The notes under the pieces: model-generated
What the model was told of the DNA's origin: nothing
The model's input: only the letters and a program-made list of their open reading frames with translations
The model's database searches: none
Shown here: in pieces, positions 51,699 through 60,898 of the stretch
Position numbering within the stretch: the stretch's first letter is position 1
Layout: every line of letters starts with the position of its first letter
Program-made: the position numbers and the translations under genes
Assembly (NCBI RefSeq): GCF_009649685.1
Contig: NZ_WJPK01000004.1
Location: forward strand, 186,001-250,000
From: Flavobacteriaceae bacterium EG-1
GTDB lineage: Bacteria; Bacteroidota; Bacteroidia; Flavobacteriales; Flavobacteriaceae
DNA: 64,000 bases
Reading direction: 5' to 3'

Positions 51699-54080
51699 CT
51701 AAAACCTTCTTTTCTGTCCTGAATATTGCATGGCTTCACCTTTGCCGAAACCATAACTAAAACCAAGTGCAACAAATGTACCTCGTAAACCACGACTATA
51801 AACTTCATAATCGTTTTGTGCAATAATACTTTCGTTTATTCGTGAAGCAAACAAATCTCGAACACTTAAATTTAATACCGCTTTACCTTTCATAATATTT
51901 TTACGAACCCCCATATCCATAAAAAGATAATCACTTTGAATTCCTTGAACTGTTTTCACTTCTGAATTATAACTGCCCGTCGTTTCTACTTCAAAATCAG
52001 CGGGCAACTTAAATTTAGCCATCAATTTAGAGGTCCATTGATCTCCACTAAAATCAAATACAGTATTTTCAAATGTACCTACACGATCAAATTGACTCCA
52101 ATTAAAATCACCGTTTAAGGTCATCCATTTTGCCGGACTATATTTTCCATTAAATTCTATCCCCGTTGTATTGTTTTCGCCAATATTTTCTGGTCTAACA
52201 GTATTTACTTGATTTTCAAAAATTGAAACTCGTTCTATAACATCTGTTGTGTATCGATGGTAAATGCCAAAGTTTAAAGATGCATTACCTAATATATATA
52301 TACTATTTATCTCATACGAATCGGTAAATTCTGGTTGTAAATTGGGGTTTCCTTGCCGTATACTAAAGTTGTTTCTAATATTAAAAAATGGATTTAAATC
52401 CCACATTCTTGGTCGATATACACGTTTGGAATATCCAGCTTGTATCGAAACTTTATCTGAAAACTTATACGATGTATGTGCACTTGGAAAAAGATTCGTG
52501 TAATCTCTTTCATTCTCCTGATTTGTATTGGCCAATAAAGTATTTAAACTTGTCTGTTCTAATCGTAGACCAGCCATAACACCCCACTTTTCACCTTCGT
52601 AAGACCCTGTACCATATAGCCCTAGTACATTTTGCTTGAACTCAAAAACATTTGTCAACCCTGGATCCAAAATAAAAGTAACACCATCAAAATTACGTAC
52701 CTCGAAATCGTTGGCTACATCGTTCAATACATACTGCGCACCAGTTTCTACTTTCCAATGCTCCAAAAACGGTTTTGTGTAATCTAATTTAAAAGTATAT
52801 ACCGCTTCTTTAAAATCTGTACGAGTATTCTGTTGTGTATCGACGTAATCCCCACTGATACCAGTATTAAAAAATTCTGAAGATTGATCTTTAGCAAAAA
52901 AGCTACCCAAAGAACTAAAAACTAAATTATGGTCTTCATCACCTTCAAAATCTTTTTTATACTGTAACTCAAATTGCAATTTAGGATTAGTAGCTTCGGT
53001 AACCTCCGTACGTTCCCATTCTGAAACTATTTCATTTGCACCCGCAATTTCACTAAAAGTAGTGTTTGATGGTTGGTCTTCAATTTCCATTGCAAAATTT
53101 CCTGATAAAGTTAAAACGTTAGTATCGTTCATGTAATAATCGGTACCTAAGACAATATTATAATAAGTTTCATTTCTATATTCAGTACCTGTTGAAACTA
53201 TGGTAGTATCACTTACTAAATCAACATTTCTATTTATTTTGTCTTGTGGTAATTCGCGCACCCCAAAACCTAATTGCGTAAAAAGATTAAATTTTTCGCT
53301 TCTGCGATTTAAACTTACTCCAATACTATGTGCATCGGGTGCACCAGTATTAACAGACACAGAACCATTAAGACCTTTTCGTTGTTCTTTTTTTATCACA
53401 ATATTGATGATTCCAGATGTACCTTCGGCATCATATTTAGCCGATGGATTTGTAATAACTTCTACTCTATCTATCATATCAGCAGTAATAGTCCCCAAAG
53501 TATTGCCTTGCTCACTAGCTATTACAGATGGCTTACCATTTACTAAAATCTGTACTCCTTGACTACCACGCAAACTGATCTCACCTTCAATATTTACATT
53601 TACTGAAGGCACATTATTTAATATTTCTAAAGCACTAGCTCCAGTAGAACTTAAATCTTTCCCAACATTGAAAACCCTTTTATCCAGCTTAAATTCTGTA
53701 CGAGATATTTCCCCTTGCACCACAACTTCTTCAAGCTGTTCCGCATCTTCAACAAGTACAACATCTCCTAAATCAATGGTTTTATTTTGTGCAGGTGGTT
53801 GAGCATAAGATTTAGTTTGAAAACCCAAAAAGCTAACTTCTATATAAAAATTTACAGCGTCAGTTTCCAAGGAAAAGGTACCATCTTCTAGTGTAGTTGT
53901 ACCTTCAATTGGTTTTTTTGTCTCAGAATCTGCAACCAATACCGTAGCGAAACCAATAGGCTGATTATTACTTTCTACAACTTTACCAACAATAGTTGTT
54001 GTATTCGATTGTCCAAAAACAAGACCCACATTTAGTAATAAAAATAATAATAAACATGTAAAATGCTTGTGCTTCTTCAT
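51699..54080 (-). CDS. TonB-receptor-like outer membrane beta-barrel protein with carboxypeptidase-like domain
   Basis: 793 residues. A signal peptide (GLVFGQ) is followed by a CarboxypepD_reg-like domain (TTIVGKVVESNNQPIGFATVL; TTLEDGTFSLE) and a plug (NVPSVNVNIEGEISLRGSQG, VQILVNGKPS, MIDRVEVITNPSAKYDAEGT, GIINIVIKKE). The barrel belongs to the OMP_b-brl_3 group and ends FSYGFGKGEAMQYSGQKRRF, without the classical terminal Phe signature. It is predicted to import or bind a ligand at the outer membrane. The gene is divergent from the LytS/LytTR pair and its upstream region carries AACGACA repeats. Confidence 0.93.
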   Translation of the reverse strand: MKKHKHFTCLLLFLLLNVGLVFGQSNTTTIVGKVVESNNQPIGFATVLVADSETKKPIEGTTTLEDGTFSLETDAVNFYIEVSFLGFQTKSYAQPPAQNKTIDLGDVVLVEDAEQLEEVVVQGEISRTEFKLDKRVFNVGKDLSSTGASALEILNNVPSVNVNIEGEISLRGSQGVQILVNGKPSVIASEQGNTLGTITADMIDRVEVITNPSAKYDAEGTSGIINIVIKKEQRKGLNGSVSVNTGAPDAHSIGVSLNRRSEKFNLFTQLGFGVRELPQDKINRNVDLVSDTTIVSTGTEYRNETYYNIVLGTDYYMNDTNVLTLSGNFAMEIEDQPSNTTFSEIAGANEIVSEWERTEVTEATNPKLQFELQYKKDFEGDEDHNLVFSSLGSFFAKDQSSEFFNTGISGDYVDTQQNTRTDFKEAVYTFKLDYTKPFLEHWKVETGAQYVLNDVANDFEVRNFDGVTFILDPGLTNVFEFKQNVLGLYGTGSYEGEKWGVMAGLRLEQTSLNTLLANTNQENERDYTNLFPSAHTSYKFSDKVSIQAGYSKRVYRPRMWDLNPFFNIRNNFSIRQGNPNLQPEFTDSYEINSIYILGNASLNFGIYHRYTTDVIERVSIFENQVNTVRPENIGENNTTGIEFNGKYSPAKWMTLNGDFNWSQFDRVGTFENTVFDFSGDQWTSKLMAKFKLPADFEVETTGSYNSEVKTVQGIQSDYLFMDMGVRKNIMKGKAVLNLSVRDLFASRINESIIAQNDYEVYSRGLRGTFVALGFSYGFGKGEAMQYSGQKRRF

Positions 54081-54148
54081 AACCCCAATTATAATTTTGT
54101 AAAGTAAAATTTAAAATTTTATTTCAATAAATCAATTGATTTTCTTTG

Positions 54149-54219
54149 AACGACAGAGGTAGTCATACAAACGACATTTAAAACAAATTTATGATGTTTA
54201 ACTACGTAAAACTGTCGTT
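54149..54219. promoter_or_regulatory. Candidate LytTR operator: three AACGACA elements
   Basis: AACGACA occurs at 54149-54155 and 54170-54176 on the plus strand, exactly 21 bp apart, and inverted (TGTCGTT) at 54213-54219. Direct repeats at about two helical turns are the known binding geometry of LytTR regulators such as AgrA. The sites lie between the receptor gene (minus, start 54080) and the kinase/LytTR genes (plus, start 54268). Binding by the regulator encoded at 55292 is inference. Confidence 0.55.
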
Positions 54220-54267
54220 GGCAGAATTTTAAAAAAATGCCTAAAACTAAAATGTTATTTTTATAAC

Positions 54268-55290
54268 ATGTCCACTACCAAACATTTTTTAAATAGTACT
54301 TCGAAAGAATTAATCTTTCAAGTGGTCTTGAATATTATATTATTTTTATTTTTTTCATTTGATAGGAACGAACCACGTATACCTGAATTTAAAATAGTTG
54401 CCTTCTTAAATTATGCTTTAGGTGCTTTGGTTATTAATTTTGTGCTTTTACCTCGTTTTTTCTATCGAAAAAAATATCTATTATTTTTTTTATTTGTTTC
54501 TATGATGATAGCGATAATTATTGCTATTGAAGAACTTGTACTTGAACAAATTTATTATCCGGATACAAGAGGCAAACATTTTCATGGCATTATTTACTGC
54601 CTCTTAGATGTTATGCCAGTGATTACAATTTTAGCAGGGTTTAAATTTGCTTGGGATGCTTCAAAAAAACAAATGGAAGTAGACGAATTAAGAGTGTCTG
54701 TTCGCGATAGTGAACTTCAGTTTTTAAAATCTCAAATTAACCCACATTTCTTATTTAACAATCTTAACAATCTATATTCCTATGCTATAATGCAATCACC
54801 AAAAACGCCCTCTATAATTTTAGAGCTTTCCTCCGTGCTTCGTTATATGCTCTATGACTGTAAAGAAAAATTTGTGGTACTTTCTAAAGAAATTGAGCAT
54901 CTAAAAAATTTTACTAAACTCAATGAACTACAAATAGAAGAAAGAGGTACCGTTGTTTTTACAAATAAGGTGGCTAAAACAGGCTTTAAAATTGCTCCAT
55001 TAATTTTGAGTGTTTTTATTGAAAATGCTTTTAAACACAGTACAGCAAGTCAATCAGAAGATATTAATATTAAAATTGACTTAATAATTGATGAAAATGG
55101 CTCATTGGAATTTAATTGTTCTAATACCTTTCTTCCAATGGGTAATACCGAAAATTTATCTAAAGGTATTGGGTTACAAAATGTAAAAAAGCGTCTACAA
55201 CTTTTATACCCGGACGCCCACAATTTACGGATAAATGAAAGTGCAAAAACTTATGACATATCTTTAAAAATGCAATTAAAAACAGTTTAA
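54268..55290 (+). CDS. LytS/YehU-type sensor histidine kinase
   Basis: 340 residues. Four N-terminal helices (about residues 15-31, 44-62, 70-92, 106-127) form a membrane sensor without a large periplasmic domain. The His_kinase domain has SQINPHFLFNNLNNLYSY with phospho-acceptor His160, then the ATP-binding part with VFIENAFKHS (N-box) and GIGLQNVKKRLQLLYP. It would phosphorylate the LytTR regulator whose gene starts 2 bp after its stop. The stimulus is unknown. Confidence 0.95.
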   Translation: MSTTKHFLNSTSKELIFQVVLNIILFLFFSFDRNEPRIPEFKIVAFLNYALGALVINFVLLPRFFYRKKYLLFFLFVSMMIAIIIAIEELVLEQIYYPDTRGKHFHGIIYCLLDVMPVITILAGFKFAWDASKKQMEVDELRVSVRDSELQFLKSQINPHFLFNNLNNLYSYAIMQSPKTPSIILELSSVLRYMLYDCKEKFVVLSKEIEHLKNFTKLNELQIEERGTVVFTNKVAKTGFKIAPLILSVFIENAFKHSTASQSEDINIKIDLIIDENGSLEFNCSNTFLPMGNTENLSKGIGLQNVKKRLQLLYPDAHNLRINESAKTYDISLKMQLKTV

Positions 55291-55291
55291 A

Positions 55292-55996
55292 ATGATAAAC
55301 TGCATTATAGTAGAAGATCAACCGCCAGCTCAAAGAGTGCTTCAAAAATATATAAGTGAAATAGATAATTTACACTTAAAGGCAACTTATGCTGATGCAA
55401 TACAGTGTATGGCTTACTTGAAAACCGAACCTGTAGATTTAATTTTTTTAGACATTCATTTGCCTAGAATTTCAGGACTAGATTTTTTAAGAAGCCTAAA
55501 GTCAAGGCCTCAAGTAATTTTAACTACAGCATTTTCTGATTATGCATTAGAAAGCTACGAATATAATGTGCTTGATTATTTACTAAAACCATTTTCTTTT
55601 GAGCGATTTGTACAAGCAGTATCTAAAGTAAATATACCAAACAAAGAATTTTCAAAAAATTTAACAGAAACCTCTATTAATAATTCTAACATATTGTTTA
55701 TTAAATCGGGTTATGAGCATATAAAAATTAATATCGCTGAAATTCTTTATATTAAGTCAGATGCTGATTACACCGAAATTTTTACTACTAATAAAAAATA
55801 TCTCACACAAGAATCACTTCGGTATTGGGAAACCAATTTAGATGCTAAAAATTTCACTCGTATTCATAAATCATACATCATTAACATTGTGAAAATTGAA
55901 AAAATTTCAGGGAACAATGTTCAAATAAATAAAAATATTAAGCTACCTATTGGCCGTGCTTTTAAAGAAGAATTCATGAAACAATTATTACTTTAA
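55292..55996 (+). CDS. LytTR-family response regulator
   Basis: 234 residues. The receiver domain has the acidic pair Glu8-Asp9 and phospho-acceptor Asp54 in LIFLDIHLPRISGLDFL, plus Thr/Lys switch residues (TTAFSDYALESYEYNVLDYLLKP). The LytTR DNA-binding domain (~135-234) shows ILYIKSDADYTEIFTTNKKY, RIHKSYIINIVKIEKI and LPIGRAFKEEF. It is the partner of the kinase just upstream. The AACGACA repeats upstream of the kinase and receptor genes are its probable target. Confidence 0.96.
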   Translation: MINCIIVEDQPPAQRVLQKYISEIDNLHLKATYADAIQCMAYLKTEPVDLIFLDIHLPRISGLDFLRSLKSRPQVILTTAFSDYALESYEYNVLDYLLKPFSFERFVQAVSKVNIPNKEFSKNLTETSINNSNILFIKSGYEHIKINIAEILYIKSDADYTEIFTTNKKYLTQESLRYWETNLDAKNFTRIHKSYIINIVKIEKISGNNVQINKNIKLPIGRAFKEEFMKQLLL

Positions 55997-56014
55997 TACA
56001 ATAATTTACATACT

Positions 56015-56899
56015 ATGAAAAAGCTAAGAAAAGAAGATATAAAACAAGAAGTATTTGACCTATACGACGACTATGCACATGATAGAGTTAGTAGAAGATT
56101 ATTCTTAGATAAACTATCTACCTATGCTGTTGGTGGACTAACAGTAGCATCTTTACTCAGTTTTATCTCACCAGATTACGTTAAGAAAATTCAGATCACA
56201 CAAGATGATTCACGCTTGAAATCAGAATTCGTAAATTATAATTCTGATAAAGGTGGTGGAACTATTAAAGGATTACTTTCAAGACCTATCGATGCTACTA
56301 CAAAATTACCAGGAATTGTAGTAGTTCATGAAAACAGAGGTTTAAATCCGCATATAGAAGATGTTGGACGCCGTGCAGCCTTAGCCGGATTTATTTCATT
56401 AGCTCCAGATGCCCTAACTCCCTTAGGTGGATATCCAGGTACAGATGATGAAGGACGTGAATTACAACGTAAAAGAGACCGTGATGAAATGTTAGAAGAT
56501 TTTATTGCAGCTTTTGAATACTTAAAAAACCACCCCGAATGCTCTGGAAAAGTTGGAGTTGTAGGATTTTGTTTTGGTGGGTGGATTGCAAATATGATGG
56601 CCGTCAGGGTATCAGATTTAGGTGCAGCAGTACCATTTTATGGTGGCCAACCTACAAAGAATATTGGGAACATAAATGCACCTATTATGCTTCATTTTGG
56701 AGCATTAGACAAGCGTGTTAATGAAGGTTGGCCAGCTTATGAAAAAGCATTAAATGAGAATGGAAAAAAGTATGAAGCCTTCATATACAAAAATGCTAAT
56801 CATGGTTTTCATAATGATACCACACCCAGATATGATCGTGAAGCTGCAGAATTGGCGTGGTCAAGAACGATAAAATTCTTTGAGGAAAATTTAAATTAG
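56015..56899 (+). CDS. Dienelactone hydrolase family protein with Tat-like signal
   Basis: 294 residues. A stretch SRRLFLDKLSTYAVGGLTVA (from residue 26) has a twin-Arg Tat-like motif after a 25-residue polar N-terminus, so export is likely. The hydrolase domain has GIVVVHENRGLNPHIEDVGR and the triad Cys186 (VGFCFGGW), Asp232 and His263 (ANHGFHND). The family hydrolyses lactones and other esters; the true substrate is unknown. It follows the regulator gene by 18 bp, so it may be part of the same transcript. Confidence 0.92.
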   Translation: MKKLRKEDIKQEVFDLYDDYAHDRVSRRLFLDKLSTYAVGGLTVASLLSFISPDYVKKIQITQDDSRLKSEFVNYNSDKGGGTIKGLLSRPIDATTKLPGIVVVHENRGLNPHIEDVGRRAALAGFISLAPDALTPLGGYPGTDDEGRELQRKRDRDEMLEDFIAAFEYLKNHPECSGKVGVVGFCFGGWIANMMAVRVSDLGAAVPFYGGQPTKNIGNINAPIMLHFGALDKRVNEGWPAYEKALNENGKKYEAFIYKNANHGFHNDTTPRYDREAAELAWSRTIKFFEENLN

Positions 56900-56928
56900 A
56901 AAATTGAAAATAAAATTTAAGACTCTTT

Positions 56929-58260
56929 TTAATCTTCTAAATCCACTACGAATTTATAAATATTGTCTACAGAAGAAACACGCAATAAATCTGTTGATGA
57001 AGCTATAAATGTTTGAGATCCTCTACCATTAAGTGCAACTTTAGAATTTACGTAAATCGATAAATTCTTGTTATCATCGGTATCAAAGTTTTGCTTTAAA
57101 TATCGTGCAAATTGCCATATCATATCAGGCTGAAAACTCATTTGTTTCTCTTGAATAACAGATAAGTATTGCGAAGGGTATACTGTGAATTTTCTATTAG
57201 TATCATTATCTACAACTGTAAATTCGGCAAACCCATTTTTTTCCATAATCATTACGTGCCATGCAAAACGAAGGCCATTTTCTGTCCATAATACATTATT
57301 TGAAAGCAAGTAATGGCGAAGTGGAAAAGTAAGCTGAAAGAAAATATACAAAGATAATAATGGCAGGGCAATGCGATTGGTACTTAAGCTTTTTGAATTA
57401 CTATTTTGTTCTTTTATTTGAATGCCTACTAATTCTAAAATTTTTGTCCATTCTTTTGCGCTTATAAAAATAAGGCTTGCCGCAATCATGATCCAAGGAA
57501 ACATACCGATATTAAAAAGAATATAAGTTAACACATGAAAAACTACTACTAAAACATAGGCCCATGGTCTAGTGCGTTTACAAAATAGCAAAAATGGAAT
57601 CGTTAAATCATAAAGAACTCCGGTATAACTAAAAATATAGGCTGTTAGATCATATTCGAAAAGGGTGCCAATAATTGGTGTTTCTGTTCGAGCTTTTAAC
57701 CATATCTTTAATGGTTGAGCATCTAGAAGCCAATCGGATTTCAACTTGGCTATCCCGCCAAAGAAATAAACTGCCGCTATTTGTAAACGTAAAATAAGGA
57801 TGGTCCAATTTGGCACTTTTGCCAACCTAATATTCTTAAAAATTAAACAATCAGCACTATAGTTTCTATGAGCTGGGAGCCATATCAATAAAAATGCAAT
57901 TAGGGACGCAAAATAATAGTGATTCAAATACCATGATTTCTCTATAAGTTCTAAATATGTAAATGATAAAAAAAATAACACACTTGCTATCCTATACAAA
58001 AAACCCAGAGCAATACATAAGGCAAATACCGCAGATGCTATTACGATAATATACATGGTGTACAAATCAAATGGTTTTATCCAATCGAAATATTGATAGG
58101 TAAAATGAAAGTCAGTTGAAGTATAACAGGCCTCAATCCAACCTTTAAACATAAATCGTAATTGTGAAAAACAAAGCAATAATCCAAAAGCAATTCTAAA
58201 AACAACTAAAGGCAGTATAGACTTTGGTGAAAGGAGTTTCGAGCCTAAATCACTAATCAC
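56929..58260 (-). CDS. HTTM / vitamin K-dependent gamma-carboxylase-like membrane protein
   Basis: 443 residues. The N-terminal ~300 residues contain about eight helices with the HTTM pattern: LVVFRIAFGLLLCFSQLRFM, YLELIEKSWYLNHYYFASLI, LILRLQIAAVYFFGGIAKLKSDWL and DLTIPFLLFCKRTRPWAYVL. The C-terminal ~130 residues are soluble and beta-rich. The Lys in GIAKLKSDWL and the YLNHYY segment match the gamma-carboxylase family. It overlaps the upstream imelysin gene by 8 bp and is the last gene of a four-gene operon. The role in bacteria is unknown. Confidence 0.9.
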   Translation of the reverse strand: MISDLGSKLLSPKSILPLVVFRIAFGLLLCFSQLRFMFKGWIEACYTSTDFHFTYQYFDWIKPFDLYTMYIIVIASAVFALCIALGFLYRIASVLFFLSFTYLELIEKSWYLNHYYFASLIAFLLIWLPAHRNYSADCLIFKNIRLAKVPNWTILILRLQIAAVYFFGGIAKLKSDWLLDAQPLKIWLKARTETPIIGTLFEYDLTAYIFSYTGVLYDLTIPFLLFCKRTRPWAYVLVVVFHVLTYILFNIGMFPWIMIAASLIFISAKEWTKILELVGIQIKEQNSNSKSLSTNRIALPLLSLYIFFQLTFPLRHYLLSNNVLWTENGLRFAWHVMIMEKNGFAEFTVVDNDTNRKFTVYPSQYLSVIQEKQMSFQPDMIWQFARYLKQNFDTDDNKNLSIYVNSKVALNGRGSQTFIASSTDLLRVSSVDNIYKFVVDLED

Positions 58261-59362
58261 CGTCGTTGTCGTTGAATGTTATGGTTGAGCCCAAAATATT
58301 GGCCATATCAACCTTAATTAACACCAATAAATCTCGGAATGCATTTTTAAGATCTAATACGGCAGCAGGATTTGTTTCTATTTCAGAAACCAAAGAACCG
58401 TTAATTGCATCAATCTTTTCTTGGCATATTACAAATTGATCATGAATACTAATTGAGAATTCTTCACTTCCTATAAGCACCAAAAAATCATCGAAACCTA
58501 CACGAAAAGGTGATTGTGTAAAATCTCCTTCATAAGCTCTTTTTAAAGCTATTAAATGCTGTTGTATAATATCTTTAGAAGTTTCACTTCGATATGCTTC
58601 TAACCTATCGGGTTCAATAACACCTCCATTATTATCACCTAAAGGAATTCCCAATTTTGAAATAATTATTTCTTCAATCAGTGTTACCATGGCATTAATA
58701 ACTTGGTTTTGTGTTCCGCTTATTCCATTTTCTAAACCACCTACAAAAACATCTTTATTATTTTCCCATAAGCCTTGTAGTTGATTTGATTTTACTACTA
58801 AATTTTCAGACATAGCCACCAAATAAGATAACCTCCTATCAGCATTGTCCATTGTTGTAAAAGACTCTAAATCCACATTGTTATCGGTTCCAAAAAGCAC
58901 ATATTCCAGTCCTGAAATTCCCTTTGAAGAAGACCCTATTGACGCAATAAATTCAGCATCTAATACTTCATCACTCGCAATATTCTCTTCTATACGTTCT
59001 GGATCTGTTGGCCAACGGTTAATTTCAAATGCCACAAAACTATTTGCTACCTCACCTAAGTCATACAACTCTAACTGTTTCCAAACTTTTTGTATAGCTT
59101 TCCATTGTTCTTGTACCGCATTCAAATTTGTTATGGTAACATCAGACTTAAATGCTTTTACTAGAATTTCTAATGTTTCTGTTTCTTTTACAAAACTAAC
59201 ATTTAAGGGTGCGATTTCATTATCGTAAATATTTGTTAGTTGATTATATTTATAATACTCTACTTCAGATGAATACGCCGCTTGCTCATCCTCGTTACAG
59301 CTAATAAAAACCGTAAGTGAAGTTATACAAAACACTACTCCAAAAATGCAAATTCGTTTCAT
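58253..59362 (-). CDS. Imelysin-family lipoprotein with divergent GxSxxE motif
   Basis: 369 residues with lipobox FISC (Cys22). A helical imelysin/peptidase M75 domain: AFEINRWPTDPERIEENI, GSSSKGISGLEYVLFGTD and EVSFSIH-like C-terminal helices. The family motif GxHxxE reads GISGLE here (residues 148-153), so the His is replaced by Ser. Related imelysin-like proteins (EfeO, IrpA) serve iron uptake. It follows the di-heme gene by ~50 bp and overlaps the HTTM gene. Confidence 0.92.
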   Translation of the reverse strand: MKRICIFGVVFCITSLTVFISCNEDEQAAYSSEVEYYKYNQLTNIYDNEIAPLNVSFVKETETLEILVKAFKSDVTITNLNAVQEQWKAIQKVWKQLELYDLGEVANSFVAFEINRWPTDPERIEENIASDEVLDAEFIASIGSSSKGISGLEYVLFGTDNNVDLESFTTMDNADRRLSYLVAMSENLVVKSNQLQGLWENNKDVFVGGLENGISGTQNQVINAMVTLIEEIIISKLGIPLGDNNGGVIEPDRLEAYRSETSKDIIQQHLIALKRAYEGDFTQSPFRVGFDDFLVLIGSEEFSISIHDQFVICQEKIDAINGSLVSEIETNPAAVLDLKNAFRDLLVLIKVDMANILGSTITFNDNDGD

Positions 59363-59411
59363 TTATTCACTCTTATTTCTCTTTATATCCTTCTAAAAAG
59401 AACATTCTATT

Positions 59412-60815
59412 TTATAAAGAATTGATAAAATCTATTAGTTTTATTCTATCATTACTTGATAATTCCATGAAGGCTTCTTTTGAATTGGTAGCTTCACCTC
59501 CATGCCATAAAATAGCTTCTTCAACATTCCTAGCTCGTCCATCATGCAAAAGATTGGTATGTCCGTTAACTGTCTCTATTAAACCTATTCCCCATAACGG
59601 TGGTGTGCGCCATTCTGTTCCAGTTGCATCAAAATCAGGTGTATGATCTGCCAGCCCTTCACCCATATCATGCAATAACAAATCCGTATATGGTCGAATC
59701 GTTTGATTTTCTAATGCTGGGATATTATAAGACCCCGTTTGCATTTTTGGAATATGACAAGCAATACAATTTATGCGCTCGAAAATCTGCTTGCCTTCTA
59801 ATATGTTAGATTCGTCAAAGTCGCGTCTAGCGGGCACGGCTAGGGTTGCAGAATATAAAGTAACTTTATCTAAATTTTCATCATTAATTTCAGGACTACC
59901 GCCATTTGCCAATGAAGCACAATCAACTCCTGGAGGACAATTTTCATCTGGAAATAAAGAAGAAGTAATACCTAAATCTCCAGAAAAAGCACCAGCTATT
60001 TGTTGTCTTAAATTTGGTTGATTGCACTTCCAACCAAACCTTCCTAATTTTTTAGTCCCTGAGGCTATATCATACACATAATTTGGCTTTCCCGAAACAC
60101 CATCACCGTCGCTATCATTTTCATCAGCATAGCTTAAAATTGTACTTTCCGGAACAGCGTCTAGTAAGCCTAACCCAATCATTTGATTTGCTATTCTTGG
60201 TGATACTTGAACATTAGATGCCATAGCACCATAATTTAAATCTGTAAAATAATAATCTGGTTTTTGTAAACTTACTGTACTTCCATCTGCGTAAGTAACC
60301 ACCAAAGGCTCATATGTTATTCTAATATTGCCTTCTACAACAACCGTTTGTATAACATCATCTTGAAATTGACCTCCATAATTAGGATCAGGTAGATTAC
60401 CACCATATAAATCGGTACCAGGTACACTTAATCGAAACAATAATCCTGTAGATTTTTCATCGTCGTATTCTGGTGCTCGACCTCTACCATCTTTAAAATG
60501 ACAACCAGAACAAGAACGTGCATTAAACAAAGGGCCTAACCCATCACGTGCTGTAGTTGAAGCAGGCGCTGTAACCCAATTCTGATTAAAAAGTGAATTC
60601 CCGGTAAAGAAAAACAATCCATTTTCTTCATCAAGATTAGGTGCTTGAAAACCAAATGCATTTTGTGAAAAATCGAAACTAGTAGTTTCACCTCCAGATA
60701 ACTCTTCGTTTTCCTCGGCTACTAATGGTTCATAGTTTTCGTCATCATTCTGGCAACTTATAAGAACCAATACCAGAATTAAAACTAAAAATTTACTAAA
60801 CGAGAGATTTATCAT
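59412..60815 (-). CDS. Di-heme oxidoreductase-like lipoprotein (DUF1111/DHOR, COG3488 type)
   Basis: 467 residues with lipobox LISC (Cys21). Two heme c motifs are visible: CSGCH at 102-106 and CIACH at 350-354. Other typical segments are DGLGPLFNARSCSGCH, GLGLLDAVPE, RFGWKCNQPNLRQQIAGAFS, YTDLLLHDMGEGLADHTPD, EWRTPPLWGIGL and LLHDGRARNVEEAILWHGGEA. The fold is MauG/cytochrome-c-peroxidase-like, and the proteins are often named thiol oxidoreductase without proof. It is flanked on both sides by imelysin genes on the same strand. It would act in the envelope, perhaps in redox handling of a metal. Confidence 0.94.
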   Translation of the reverse strand: MINLSFSKFLVLILVLVLISCQNDDENYEPLVAEENEELSGGETTSFDFSQNAFGFQAPNLDEENGLFFFTGNSLFNQNWVTAPASTTARDGLGPLFNARSCSGCHFKDGRGRAPEYDDEKSTGLLFRLSVPGTDLYGGNLPDPNYGGQFQDDVIQTVVVEGNIRITYEPLVVTYADGSTVSLQKPDYYFTDLNYGAMASNVQVSPRIANQMIGLGLLDAVPESTILSYADENDSDGDGVSGKPNYVYDIASGTKKLGRFGWKCNQPNLRQQIAGAFSGDLGITSSLFPDENCPPGVDCASLANGGSPEINDENLDKVTLYSATLAVPARRDFDESNILEGKQIFERINCIACHIPKMQTGSYNIPALENQTIRPYTDLLLHDMGEGLADHTPDFDATGTEWRTPPLWGIGLIETVNGHTNLLHDGRARNVEEAILWHGGEATNSKEAFMELSSNDRIKLIDFINSL

Positions 60816-60838
60816 TATCTATTACTTATTCAACAACA

Positions 60839-60873
60839 AAATCAGAACCACTCATCATGAGTGATTCTGATTT
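60839..60873 (-). terminator. Long inverted repeat after the imelysin gene
   Basis: AAATCAGAACCACTCAT (60839-60855) and its near-complement at 60857-60873 (16 of 17) form a hairpin with loop around the central CATCATG. On the minus strand it is followed by GTTGTTG rather than a clean T tract. It may be an attenuator or an mRNA-stabilising hairpin between the imelysin and di-heme genes. Confidence 0.6.
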
Positions 60874-60898
60874 ATAAATCATTTTGCAAAAATAGTAT

